From the NCBI GenBank assembly GCA_024103135.1, contig JAGFIZ010000052.1, positions 1 to 54,634 on the forward strand: a DNA stretch of 54,634 nt. Reading direction: 5' to 3'. This document shows positions 36,303 through 44,964 of this stretch, piece by piece; within the stretch, counting starts at the first letter, position 1; each line of letters begins with the position of its first letter. The DNA is from Bradyrhizobiaceae bacterium. Lineage in GTDB: Bacteria; Bacteroidota; Ignavibacteria; Kapaibacteriales; Kapaibacteriaceae. A program made the position numbers and the translations under genes. The notes below the pieces were generated by a model. It saw only the letters and a program-made list of their open reading frames with translations. It was not told where the DNA came from and did not search any database.

Positions 36303-37115
36303 CTATAGCCCAGCGCGCCAGATGACGCCAAGTCGGGCATTAATGTTATTCCACATTGTTGGTGAAAAGACCGACGGAGATGCACCTTGAATAACCAAGT
36401 ACGGTGTTAGCAACTGTCCGCGGTATCCGAACATACCAACCATAAAATCTTGTCCAACTCCTATTTGTAGTCCAACTCTCGGCATATACGGAACATCCGT
36501 TCGCCACTTGATGCTCGTCTGCGGTGCCCCCGGCAGATTGCTTGGTGGCTCGCCTTCCCAGATCTCGTGTTGCCAGACGATGGAGTTGCTGTTCACGAGT
36601 GGTAGGTCGGCCGTTATGCCAGCCATGACAAACATGCCTTCCACCGTCAACTGGGCCTTTGCGGAAAACGCAGCTGCCAGGAATAGCGTGTTTGACTGGG
36701 CCTCAAAAATAGCATTGTATGCGTAAATGTCGTTGGCAATGGGCGTCGTTGTCTTTGCCTCTGCATACCGCCACTCGGCATTGATCGTGGCAACAAAACC
36801 GATGTCGGAAAAGAGTGGACGATACTCCAACGACGGACCAATGCCGGCACCAAAGCCGCGTCCGCCTTCTGGCTTCACCGTGAAGGGTGGACTCCCCGGA
36901 GCAGTGCCGCCAAGAATGTCAACCGTGAGCGTACCAAAGTTCACGGCATAGTAGGCAGAGGTGTTGAAGCCCAACCACCATTCGCTCTTTCGAATGAGTG
37001 TGTCTCGGGGCATGAGCAACTCGTCGTCGACGCCAGTCTGAAACACCTGCGACGTAGCAGCCGTTGCAAATACCACGATTGCCGAGCAGGCCACGATGAT
37101 CTTCTGCAACGTCAT
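36303..37115 (-). CDS. Outer-membrane beta-barrel-like protein, last gene of the surface operon
   Basis: 270 aa with signal peptide (QKIIVACSAIVVFATAATSQ). The mature part alternates in the manner of an outer-membrane barrel: 'EWWLGFNTSAYYAVNFGTLTV', 'GIGPSLEYRPLFSDIGFVATI', 'MPRVGLQIGVGQDFMVGMFGY', ending 'NINARLGVIWRAGL'. It resembles the porin-family or PorV-like style but no family is certain. It starts in the stop codon of the upstream gene (ATGA), so it belongs to the long leftward operon. An outer-membrane barrel at the end of a surface-protein operon could serve as anchor or assembly factor for the others, which is inference. Confidence 0.62.
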   Translation of the reverse strand: MTLQKIIVACSAIVVFATAATSQVFQTGVDDELLMPRDTLIRKSEWWLGFNTSAYYAVNFGTLTVDILGGTAPGSPPFTVKPEGGRGFGAGIGPSLEYRPLFSDIGFVATINAEWRYAEAKTTTPIANDIYAYNAIFEAQSNTLFLAAAFSAKAQLTVEGMFVMAGITADLPLVNSNSIVWQHEIWEGEPPSNLPGAPQTSIKWRTDVPYMPRVGLQIGVGQDFMVGMFGYRGQLLTPYLVIQGASPSVFSPTMWNNINARLGVIWRAGL

Positions 37116-38437
37116 CGTAGTAGCTGTGCCTTGATAATCACACGACTGCCTTCGGTGACGGACGTGTCGTTGATGGGGAATGCCAGCAACAAGATGTTGT
37201 ACAGGCCTTGCGATGCAATGTCTGGCGCTTTAAAGGTGACTTCGTATCCGATGCCGAGTGGATATTCCATGTTCACGACAGGCTGACCCTTCTCGTTCTC
37301 CAGGATAGCAATTTCACGTCCGCCAATGTCGAACACCTTTGCGGTAAGCAACAACCGGTCATCGGCATTAAACCGCACGGTGGTCTTTGTCTTGAACGGA
37401 TTCTCCAGGATGCGTGCATTCGAAATGATGGCATTCGGCACCTGGATGAAAATGGTGTCGATGATTTCGAGCGAATCACCGTAGAACGGAAGGCGCTGTC
37501 CGATGAGTCTGTATGCATAGACTTCCCGTCGGTACTCCACCTTGTCGAACAAGCTGTCGTGTACCTGTGGCTCCAGGCAACGGCATCCAAGCAACCGTGG
37601 CTCGTTCAAGTAGGTAAGCTGTGCCCTGCCCTGGAAGTCCAATGAATCGAGTCGAGCCCTGTTCACCAATGCACGCTCGATGATGAAGCCTTCGTAGCAG
37701 TGTTCGTCCGACACATCAAAGCCAAGCATGACGTTCAGGTCGCCCACGTACTGACCGTAGAAGTTAAAGCGAGCACCGCAGGTATCCGGTGGCGGAGGAA
37801 GCTCGTCGTATTCCATCACCAACGGAGGGTTGTCCTGCTTGACAAACCACACATTCCTGTCCGCACCCGTACCCGTTACACTGTCGTGGTCGATCTTGAA
37901 GGCCGAGGCCTGGTAGTAGTCAAGTGGACGTGCCATGGCAAGTTGCTCAGGGACGTACGACCCGTCGTTACTGGTAACGATGAACCGACCGATGCGAATT
38001 GAATCCTGCGTCGTTGCCATGTTATGGGCATCGCTCACACTGTCTGGACCGATGACGTGAACTACGACGTCACCATCCAACAGACGGTAGTCAACGAAGT
38101 AGCCATTCATCGAAGCTGGGTTGTAGGCAACAAGATTCAGATCCGAGCTGTCAGGGATGAACGTGAGCTGATGTACGGCGGGGTTGAATCCACCGGTTGG
38201 ACTTAGGTCTACGCTTTCAATACGGATCGTGGTATTGCCAAAGAATGTCCACCGCGGACTCGTACGCTTGATGATGAGATCAAACGTAAACCTGTCGTAC
38301 GTTGGGTCGAGAAGTGGACGTACGACCACCCTGCCATCAACCTGGGCATGCAAATTCAAGGGCATGACGACTGTCATCGCCATGATGCAACAGAAGGCCA
38401 AGAGCAGGATGTGCTGGAGCTTACCGTGGGGCCACAC
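37112..38437 (-). CDS. Secreted protein with T9SS type A sorting domain
   Basis: 441 aa; I do not recognise the N-terminal domain. A signal peptide (LLLAFCCIMAMTVVMPLNLHAQ) precedes a ~150-residue beta-rich domain ('RFTFDLIIKRTSPRWTFFGN'), then an FN3-like segment with several Cys ('VSDEHCYEGFIIERAL', 'LGCRCLEPQ'). The C-terminal ~90 residues ('ARILENPFKTKTTVRFN', 'AKVFDIGGREIAIL', 'ASQGLYNILLLAF') are a sorting domain. It is the only gene of the leftward surface operon with a clear T9SS signal. Its start overlaps the previous gene by 17 bases and its stop overlaps the barrel gene by 4. Confidence 0.75.
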   Translation of the reverse strand: MWPHGKLQHILLLAFCCIMAMTVVMPLNLHAQVDGRVVVRPLLDPTYDRFTFDLIIKRTSPRWTFFGNTTIRIESVDLSPTGGFNPAVHQLTFIPDSSDLNLVAYNPASMNGYFVDYRLLDGDVVVHVIGPDSVSDAHNMATTQDSIRIGRFIVTSNDGSYVPEQLAMARPLDYYQASAFKIDHDSVTGTGADRNVWFVKQDNPPLVMEYDELPPPPDTCGARFNFYGQYVGDLNVMLGFDVSDEHCYEGFIIERALVNRARLDSLDFQGRAQLTYLNEPRLLGCRCLEPQVHDSLFDKVEYRREVYAYRLIGQRLPFYGDSLEIIDTIFIQVPNAIISNARILENPFKTKTTVRFNADDRLLLTAKVFDIGGREIAILENEKGQPVVNMEYPLGIGYEVTFKAPDIASQGLYNILLLAFPINDTSVTEGSRVIIKAQLLR

Positions 38438-40562
38438 TGTTGCGTCCTCTATTGTTCCAGCTTACGTTAATGTCGCGCGTTGTCACGATACCGTTCAAGT
38501 CGGTGTCGGTGATCAGATATCCCTCGAGATTCCGTGCATCCCACACCAGGTTATAGTCCGTTCTCGAAATGTCGTCACCTGCCTGTACCTCGCCAGCAAC
38601 CAAGCCAAACCACCGTCGGCCATTGGCGGTACCGATAAGTTTCTGTGCCGCAGCACCACCAAACACGCCGGTACCTGTGGTTAGGTCAACCACATAGCCA
38701 AGGTTCGAACGGTCTACGAGCACCTTGTCCTCCGTGATCACGGCAAGGTGATTGCGGTGGCGGACAGCGATGTTGTAGAAACCGGCAGGGATGCCTTCGA
38801 TGATGCGCGGACGCATGGTCTGTGGATCAAGCATCCGTCCGTCCTTGGTCAGCAGCAGGGTTTCGATAAGCTCTGGATCTCCGCTAGCGGTAGCGGACTT
38901 CCGGAACTCAACGGTTACCCAGTCAACGATGCTGTCGCCGATCACACTGGCTGTATCCTTAAGTCGGTCCGGGTCGAGCGAGTATGGGTAGATATCTGGT
39001 GGTACGTTGGGAACGAGTCCACGAACGGCAAGATCCGTCGACATCTCCGGTGTGAAGTTCTCGCCGTAGGTGCGAAGTGGACCTTCGAGGAAGACGCGTG
39101 TATTCAGCACCCAGATTGGACCTGTAGAAAGTCCAATGGCAAAGTCACCACCTGCGCGAACCAGCGATGCTGTGCTATATCGCCATGCCTCGGGTGGATT
39201 GGCCATACCGGTTGTCGGCGTCTTCGAGAATCCATAAGGGTTGTACGACAGACCTGAGTACCGCATCAGCACAAGCTGGTCTTCCAAGCCAACAAGCTGC
39301 GGAATGGTTTCAACCACCGATGCCGGTTCCATTCCGGCGATGGCATTGTTACGCCAGGCATAACCAAAGGTGAGCGTATAGGTGCTGTCGGGTATGGTGT
39401 CGCCAACAAAGTCCAATGCACGGAGCTGCAGGAATCGATCAACCTTATACGTGATGTCCGTAAGTGGTAGCGGTGTGGTCTTTGGCATACTCCGCACTGA
39501 GTACTGAACTACGGCACCGCGGTCTTGTGCATTCTCAAAGCGGATCGATGTACCATAGTTGTTCATCACCATGGTCTTGCCATCGATCAAGGTGCTGCGA
39601 ATCATGGTACCGATAACTTCCGGCCAGACGCCATCGAATCGTGGATCGATGGTTGCAGCATAGGTCAGTGCATACTTGCCTGTGCTGTCGTTGGCTTCAG
39701 TATGGATGTGTCCGCGAAGCACCAGTGAATCGTTGACCGTGATGTTGTGCGGAAGCGTTAGTCCGGCGACGTCGTCGTTGATCAGATGACCGATGGCCGA
39801 TGTATTGCGCACCATTTCGGGTCCGCCCACCATGGCACTGTCCCCGTAATACCGTAAATGCACACGGTTGATCCACGCTGGCTCGTCGGCAATTGAGCCG
39901 CTATCGTCACGCCAGACCCAAGCCCCCTGCATCATCTGAATGTTGTCCGATGCGCTGTTGTCCATCAGACCATGCTGGAGGTCGAGGCGCTCATACACGC
40001 GCAAGCCGCCGCCGGAGGTGACGAGGGCACCCGCCATGTTGTCAAGCTCAAGGATTGGGATGAGGCCCTTGCCGCTGACGTCTTGCTTCTCGGTACCGCG
40101 AAGAACGAACCGACCAAGGCGCTGACCTGGGTTGATGAGTCCTTCATGTTTGACGGTGCGGTTGGCCTGAATGTATGTTGATGGATCGAGGGCGAAGACA
40201 ACGTTGGTATCGGTCGACAGGAAGAGACTGTCGGCAATCAACGGTTCCGTTGGGTCAAGAATCATCTTCTTGCTTGCACCTTCGAAGTGCACATAGGCAT
40301 AGGTGAGCTGCGCTACGAGTTGTGTGTCGACGCCGTGATTGCGCTCATACCGCACTACCCCACCGATGCTGTCCTGCGTCATGAATGCATCACCACGAAT
40401 CTTTAGCGTACCGGTATTCTTGATCACGCCTTCGGAGTAGAGCGTCGATGCTTGCTGGGCATACAGTGACGGGGCGACGAGTATGCACGTTGCCAAGGCA
40501 AGCACCCAACACACGAGGTTGCGTCGACATGTTGTCACGATATGGTTGGTCATGCCTATCAT
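38421..40562 (-). CDS. Large secreted beta-rich protein with dockerin-like C-terminus
   Basis: 713 aa with signal peptide (CRRNLVCWVLALATCILVAPSLYAQ). The first domain, 'LYSEGVIKNTGTLKIRGDAFM', resembles the first domain of the two upstream genes, so the three are probably distant relatives. The middle is long and beta-rich without a recognised family. Near the C-terminus 'DTDLNGIVTTRDINVSWNNRG' contains the calcium loop D-x-D-x-N-G-x-V-x-x-x-D of dockerin-type repeats, in the form common in Bacteroidota exoproteins. No sorting domain is visible after it. The ATG starts in the upstream stop (ATGA); Met4 is an alternative. Confidence 0.7.
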   Translation of the reverse strand: MIGMTNHIVTTCRRNLVCWVLALATCILVAPSLYAQQASTLYSEGVIKNTGTLKIRGDAFMTQDSIGGVVRYERNHGVDTQLVAQLTYAYVHFEGASKKMILDPTEPLIADSLFLSTDTNVVFALDPSTYIQANRTVKHEGLINPGQRLGRFVLRGTEKQDVSGKGLIPILELDNMAGALVTSGGGLRVYERLDLQHGLMDNSASDNIQMMQGAWVWRDDSGSIADEPAWINRVHLRYYGDSAMVGGPEMVRNTSAIGHLINDDVAGLTLPHNITVNDSLVLRGHIHTEANDSTGKYALTYAATIDPRFDGVWPEVIGTMIRSTLIDGKTMVMNNYGTSIRFENAQDRGAVVQYSVRSMPKTTPLPLTDITYKVDRFLQLRALDFVGDTIPDSTYTLTFGYAWRNNAIAGMEPASVVETIPQLVGLEDQLVLMRYSGLSYNPYGFSKTPTTGMANPPEAWRYSTASLVRAGGDFAIGLSTGPIWVLNTRVFLEGPLRTYGENFTPEMSTDLAVRGLVPNVPPDIYPYSLDPDRLKDTASVIGDSIVDWVTVEFRKSATASGDPELIETLLLTKDGRMLDPQTMRPRIIEGIPAGFYNIAVRHRNHLAVITEDKVLVDRSNLGYVVDLTTGTGVFGGAAAQKLIGTANGRRWFGLVAGEVQAGDDISRTDYNLVWDARNLEGYLITDTDLNGIVTTRDINVSWNNRGRNSVAPR

Positions 40563-42691
40563 GGCGTACCCACCATGAGTGTACCTGCGTTCACAACCGT
40601 TGCTCCAGGCTTGAGAATCAGGTTCGGTGTAAGGAAGTTGCTGTTGCGATAGACGATGAGTCCACCATCGATGTCCGCTGCCGATGTATCAAGCACGTCG
40701 GCCTGCACAAAGGTGGACGCAACCCTGTTGCTGATGAGCGTGACTGCGGCATCGGGGACCAAGGAGAAGTTGTCCCACACGCCGGGGCTTTCATAGCCAA
40801 ACAAGAGTGCACTGTTTGGCGTACTGCCGATGATGACTTGTTTAGCCATGCTATCCGGATAGGCTTCACGAATGGCATAGTTGTCGTTTGCACGCACATA
40901 ACCAGTGTGCACCGTAAAGCCCTCGATCACTACCCTATCTTCTGGTTCCGGCTCGCGTGCTTCGTCCCACGTAAAGGGATTACTCCAACGTCCGCTTGCC
41001 ACGGCCTTAAGCACATCACGGCTTGCACGCAGCAACAAGTCGTTCCCAGTATCCAGGCGCAGATTGTCGGCCCCCTTGTTCTCGATACCGTAGAGCTCTA
41101 CGTAGGCAATGCCTGTGCTCTGAGCAAGTGGACGTCTGAAGTACGATGGTGGAACGGTTGGCGTAAGCTTGATGCTGCTTTCATTGGGTGGTGGATAGGC
41201 ATTGTACATCTTCAGCAGACGTTCTGCTGTGGTAGGTGCCCATGTACTTGGAATGTCGGTTTCCTTGTAGCCGGCACGGATCGTTGCCTTCCAGTCACCT
41301 TCGTTGGTGATGGTGATCTTTCGGTTGATGTCGGTTGTCGAGTCGTAGTCATTCGGACGTGTTTGTGGTCGCACATCCATCGTGAGTTGTTGCGGCACGG
41401 TAACGAACAATGCCGTGGTCTCACTGTTGTTATAGGTGTAGGGGGCTGTGGTAAGCGCACCAGTCAGGACGCGTCGGAATGCGCCGACGACTTCGGCATT
41501 GTTGGTATACGTGGCATCACCAAGCGTCATGCTTAACGTGTGAGGCATCATCACCACATTCGTATCATTCACGCTCAACGTGCTGGCGATGTACACATCG
41601 CCGTTGCTGTTCTTTACGGTGTTTGCCGTTCGCAGATTCCCATAGGGATTCGTGGCTGCCGTGGCTTGCATGATCTGTGGATCCTGCATGCCGGCATAGT
41701 TCACAAGCGAGGTTGCGTCGAAGGTTGCATTGGTGTAGACGGGGTACTGGTTGACGTAATCGCCAAGGACCAACAGGTGTGAATTGCGTCCCATGGCAAG
41801 CTGTGCACGTGCATCATTCACCAATCGCAATTGATACGTCGGGAAGATGATCGTTGTATCACCATCATCGGCGATGGTAAACAATCCGTCCTGCACTTCG
41901 ACATCGGCGTGAAGCTCCGTTATGCCCGAGCCAGTTGTCTGCTTACCACCTACCCACACCGTAATGGGTGCGTGGACGTATGAGTTGGTGCCCCAGGTGA
42001 AGTCGCCTTCGACGTAGAGCGGACTCATCGTATCACTGATGAAGATTCCATCCATGCGCACTTCGTAGCCCGACCGAACATTCTTGGTGCCGTTCAGAAG
42101 CGTCATGTTATGATAACGATTCGTCGTACCACTCAGCTCCTTCTCCTGCATGATGTCCTGTGGATCATGTCCGTCGTAGAAGAACGTGCCGTGGTAGGTA
42201 CGTGGACCCGAGAGAAAGATGGTGTACCGACCACCGACGAACACTGAATCGGGGATATTCTTGGCAGCACTATCGGCCATCTCCAGGTGCGTGTAGTAGC
42301 GTTGTTGTACGTTCTGAATCTGGCTGCTCGGATTGGCATAACGCACCATGCCTGGAACGCGCCATGATGTATCGCGTCCTAAAGCAGTAGCTCCACGACT
42401 CGATCCAGACAGGTCTTCGAAGGCATTGTTCCGACCTTCGAACTGAATGACGGAGTTGGTGATGTTCGTGTAGGGGGCTTCGTTCTTGAACTTTCCGGTG
42501 TCGCTCCTAAAACGAATGATGCCGGAGTTCTTCACCGTCCCCGTGCTCTTGTTCTCCAGGTTCTGAGCAGACGCGGCATCCGTACACACTACCAAGCACA
42601 CAGTCACACACAACGCCGTGCACAAAGCAACAGAAGCCAGCGCGGTGATGCGCTGGCCTAAGGTTTTGCGATATGTACAGTGCGGTGTCAT
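40559..42691 (-). CDS. Large secreted beta-rich protein with G8-like motif
   Basis: About 710 aa. The frame extends to 42736; ATG 42691 or 42703 gives a more normal signal peptide (basic RKTLGQR, then ALASVALCTALCVTVCLVVC and a cut after ASA). The first domain, 'LENKSTGTVKNSGIIRFRSD', parallels the proteins on either side. Near residue 580 'SGRWSNPFTWDEAREPEPED' followed by 'VVIEGFTVHT' looks like the W-x-x-P-x-T-W motif of G8-like beta domains in secreted proteins. No sorting domain is found; the C-terminus is 'GATVVNAGTLMVGTP', much like the end of the 131-aa protein upstream. Likely co-translated with its neighbours. Confidence 0.68.
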   Translation of the reverse strand: MTPHCTYRKTLGQRITALASVALCTALCVTVCLVVCTDAASAQNLENKSTGTVKNSGIIRFRSDTGKFKNEAPYTNITNSVIQFEGRNNAFEDLSGSSRGATALGRDTSWRVPGMVRYANPSSQIQNVQQRYYTHLEMADSAAKNIPDSVFVGGRYTIFLSGPRTYHGTFFYDGHDPQDIMQEKELSGTTNRYHNMTLLNGTKNVRSGYEVRMDGIFISDTMSPLYVEGDFTWGTNSYVHAPITVWVGGKQTTGSGITELHADVEVQDGLFTIADDGDTTIIFPTYQLRLVNDARAQLAMGRNSHLLVLGDYVNQYPVYTNATFDATSLVNYAGMQDPQIMQATAATNPYGNLRTANTVKNSNGDVYIASTLSVNDTNVVMMPHTLSMTLGDATYTNNAEVVGAFRRVLTGALTTAPYTYNNSETTALFVTVPQQLTMDVRPQTRPNDYDSTTDINRKITITNEGDWKATIRAGYKETDIPSTWAPTTAERLLKMYNAYPPPNESSIKLTPTVPPSYFRRPLAQSTGIAYVELYGIENKGADNLRLDTGNDLLLRASRDVLKAVASGRWSNPFTWDEAREPEPEDRVVIEGFTVHTGYVRANDNYAIREAYPDSMAKQVIIGSTPNSALLFGYESPGVWDNFSLVPDAAVTLISNRVASTFVQADVLDTSAADIDGGLIVYRNSNFLTPNLILKPGATVVNAGTLMVGTP

Positions 42692-42742
42692 GGATGTGAT
42701 CATGCAAGAGCTGTCTACAAGACAGTTATCGTGCACTGCGTT

Positions 42743-43138
42743 CTATGGTTTCCCGATAACAATCTCACCTTCGTTGTTTAGCTCACCGTCGTTATGTATG
42801 GTCCCCTCGATCGTAAGCACGCCGGGCTTGTAGCGCCAGCAAATGCCATCGAGTTTGATATCGAGATTCCCGGTAATCTTCCCTGTAGCATCATCGTAGA
42901 AGTAGATCCCGCCCTGATGGATCGTCACCGATCCATCGAACGTTGCCTTGCCCAGGTTACGCACATCAATACGTCCTGCATGGTTCTCCGTGTTGCCTGA
43001 CACGAATAACAAGCCCCCTCCCGTAACCGTAATCGTAGCTCCAACATTGTGAAGTACGGAAGACTGGGCAGAGCAGAGCGTTGGTGCCGTCAGCAGACAG
43101 CAAACAAGCAGGATGATATGATGTGGACGTATTCTCAG
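42743..43138 (-). CDS. Small secreted beta-helix-like protein, apparent CTG start
   Basis: 131 aa if read from CTG at 43138. A first TTG start at 43012 would drop the signal peptide. Upstream the frame encodes 'HHIILLVCCLLTAPTLCSAQ', a full signal sequence, and is closed by a TGA two codons before the CTG. The CTG has GGAG 6 bases before it and overlaps the stop of the upstream beta-roll gene as CTGA, the same arrangement as the ATGA overlaps elsewhere in this operon. The mature part repeats short strands ('ITVTGGGLLFVSGNTENHAG', 'GTIHNDGELNNEGEIVIG'), a small right-handed beta-helix look, and resembles the first domain of the two large proteins downstream. Confidence 0.68.
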   Translation of the reverse strand: MRIRPHHIILLVCCLLTAPTLCSAQSSVLHNVGATITVTGGGLLFVSGNTENHAGRIDVRNLGKATFDGSVTIHQGGIYFYDDATGKITGNLDIKLDGICWRYKPGVLTIEGTIHNDGELNNEGEIVIGKP

Positions 43139-44964
43139 TTGTCACTCCGGAACAATTCGATCCAGGTTGTGTTCGTGGCATCCCACATCAACGTGATGGT
43201 GTCTTGATTATTCAACGTGGCTCCGGCATTGAGTGCCAGGTTGCCACCGTCGGCAAGTTCAATGCCATCGCCAGCACCAGCAACGCAACGGATAACAAGA
43301 CGCAAGCCATCGGTTGCACCATTGGCCAACGTCACCGTGCGATTACCTGCCGTACCATTACTGCTAAGCCGAAGGAACGTCACCCCATCCATTTGTGCAG
43401 CCGTGATGGCTTGATCGTCGGCAGTGACGTTGACGGTGGTGACTACTTGATTGACCAGCGTCGACCATTGAAGCGTTGCTGTTGTGCTTGTGGCACCGGT
43501 AGCCAGCGTGAGAACTTGTCCGGCCGACCCAATACGATCGGGTAATGTATAGGTGTTGTTCTGGTTTGCGTTGGTACTTGCAGGAGCTTGGAACGACACG
43601 AAGTTGGCAGTGCTTGGGAAGCTTCCGCTTGATCCGTATGACTCATAGAACTTGAGCTTGCTTGGTGTACTGTTGTTGTTGGCCAACCAGAACTCTGCAT
43701 TTGCTACAACGAACACACCAGAAGATGACACGGACATCGAATTGCCCGTAGCATTCCAACCGAAAGAGCCATCGGATCCCGAGGCCAACGTCATTCCTCG
43801 TCCACCAGGGATAGCTGAATAATCACTGGCAATACTGTTGCTTTGTCCGCCACCGATGAAGCTATAACTACCCGTTATCGAATTCGATGCCCCACCGATA
43901 ATGGCACTATGCGTACCAGTGCTCATGCTGTTGGACTGGCCGCCGCCAATCACGCCATAATCTTGTCCGTTGGAGTTCGACACTCCACCACCAATGAGCG
44001 AGTATGCCCCACTGGCCGTATTACCGGATCCTGCACCAACGGCAGAAGCCAGACCACTGGCAGTGTTGTTGGTACCTGCCCCGACGAATGAAAGCTCGCC
44101 GCTGGCTGTGTTGCCATCGCCACCGCCGACAACACTACGCTTACCACTGGCTGTATTGTTCGAGCCGCCTGCAACGACTGCTGCTGTATCGGTGGCTTGA
44201 TTATGGTCACCGCCGCCGACAACGGTATAGATTCCACTGGCCGTGTTGTGATTGCCGCTACCGACAAAGCCGCCAAGTCCAGAGACAGTATTGTCTTCGC
44301 CGCCACCAATAACGCCATAGGTACCTGTGGAGGTAACCGCATTGTTATCGCCACTGCCGATGGATGAGTAATCGCCTGCTGCAGTGTTGTTGATACCACT
44401 CAGTACTGCTCCGCCGATGCCACTGGCAACATTGTCATGTCCGCCAGCAACTACGCCATAGTTACCCGAAGCCGTATTATCCTGTCCACCCAACACCAGC
44501 GAATAATTACCGCTTGCCGTATTGTCTTCGCCACCGGCAATAAGCGAGTAATCGCCACTTGCTGTCTGTGACGAATTATCCCGGCTACCCTGGAAGTCGT
44601 TAGCATAGTTCCCTGGCTGACCAGCTATGCCCCCTTCATTCAAGGCAGCGATTCTTCTTAGACTACCGTTGCTACCATCGAAGAGTTCGATGGTTAGACC
44701 TGCAGCAACGCCCCATGCAAGCTGGTATGGACTTGACGTTCCAGTGGCCGTAAGTGCCAGACCATCTGTTGCTGGTGGTGTGGCTGGCCAAATCATCGTA
44801 TACGGCGTAATGGCAGCATTCGGTGGTTGTAGGGTGATGTAATCACCGGGTTGGGCGTTACGCTCGATTTGTATGGTTTGAACGGTGATGACACTCTCTT
44901 GGGCATTGAGGACGAGTGTGCAGACACCGAGGGCTACTATTGCGACAAGAATGTTTGTTTTCAT
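43135..44964 (-). CDS. Beta-roll surface protein, long paralogue 1 (NTASG type)
   Basis: 609 aa from ATG 44964. Signal peptide 'MKTNILVAIVALGVCTLVLNA'; the mature start 'IQIERNAQPGDYITLQPP' and 'AITPYTMIWP' is shared with the next three paralogues. From residue ~133 come 18 rungs of about 15 residues of the form N-T-A-S-G-x-Y-S-x-V-x-G-G-x, like the YadA-head/Hep_Hag beta-roll of trimeric adhesins. A module 'NTYTLPDRIGSAGQVLTL' of tail-fibre style follows, then a C-terminal domain of ~95 residues ending 'WIELFRSDN'. There is no YadA anchor and no T9SS signal. The start shares one base with the upstream stop (TAATG). Confidence 0.75.
   Translation of the reverse strand: MKTNILVAIVALGVCTLVLNAQESVITVQTIQIERNAQPGDYITLQPPNAAITPYTMIWPATPPATDGLALTATGTSSPYQLAWGVAAGLTIELFDGSNGSLRRIAALNEGGIAGQPGNYANDFQGSRDNSSQTASGDYSLIAGGEDNTASGNYSLVLGGQDNTASGNYGVVAGGHDNVASGIGGAVLSGINNTAAGDYSSIGSGDNNAVTSTGTYGVIGGGEDNTVSGLGGFVGSGNHNTASGIYTVVGGGDHNQATDTAAVVAGGSNNTASGKRSVVGGGDGNTASGELSFVGAGTNNTASGLASAVGAGSGNTASGAYSLIGGGVSNSNGQDYGVIGGGQSNSMSTGTHSAIIGGASNSITGSYSFIGGGQSNSIASDYSAIPGGRGMTLASGSDGSFGWNATGNSMSVSSSGVFVVANAEFWLANNNSTPSKLKFYESYGSSGSFPSTANFVSFQAPASTNANQNNTYTLPDRIGSAGQVLTLATGATSTTATLQWSTLVNQVVTTVNVTADDQAITAAQMDGVTFLRLSSNGTAGNRTVTLANGATDGLRLVIRCVAGAGDGIELADGGNLALNAGATLNNQDTITLMWDATNTTWIELFRSDN
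43765..44570 (-). repeat. 18-rung repeat array in paralogue 1 (45-bp period)
   Basis: Coding repeat with a basic unit of 45 bp (15 residues), a few units being 48 or 51 bp. The conserved positions are Asn, Ala/Val-Ser-Gly and Gly-Gly. Units have drifted and are not near-identical in DNA. Confidence 0.75.

Noticed and set aside
40448..41536. 362-codon plus-strand frame opposite two secreted-protein genes
   Set aside because: It crosses a gene boundary on the other strand, is very rich in Cys, His and Trp as expected of a shadow frame, and has no recognisable domain.
42711..42725. Small hairpin CTGTC-tacaa-GACAG between two operon genes as a terminator
   Set aside because: The stem is only 5 bp with no T-run and lies within a tightly coupled operon; too weak to call.
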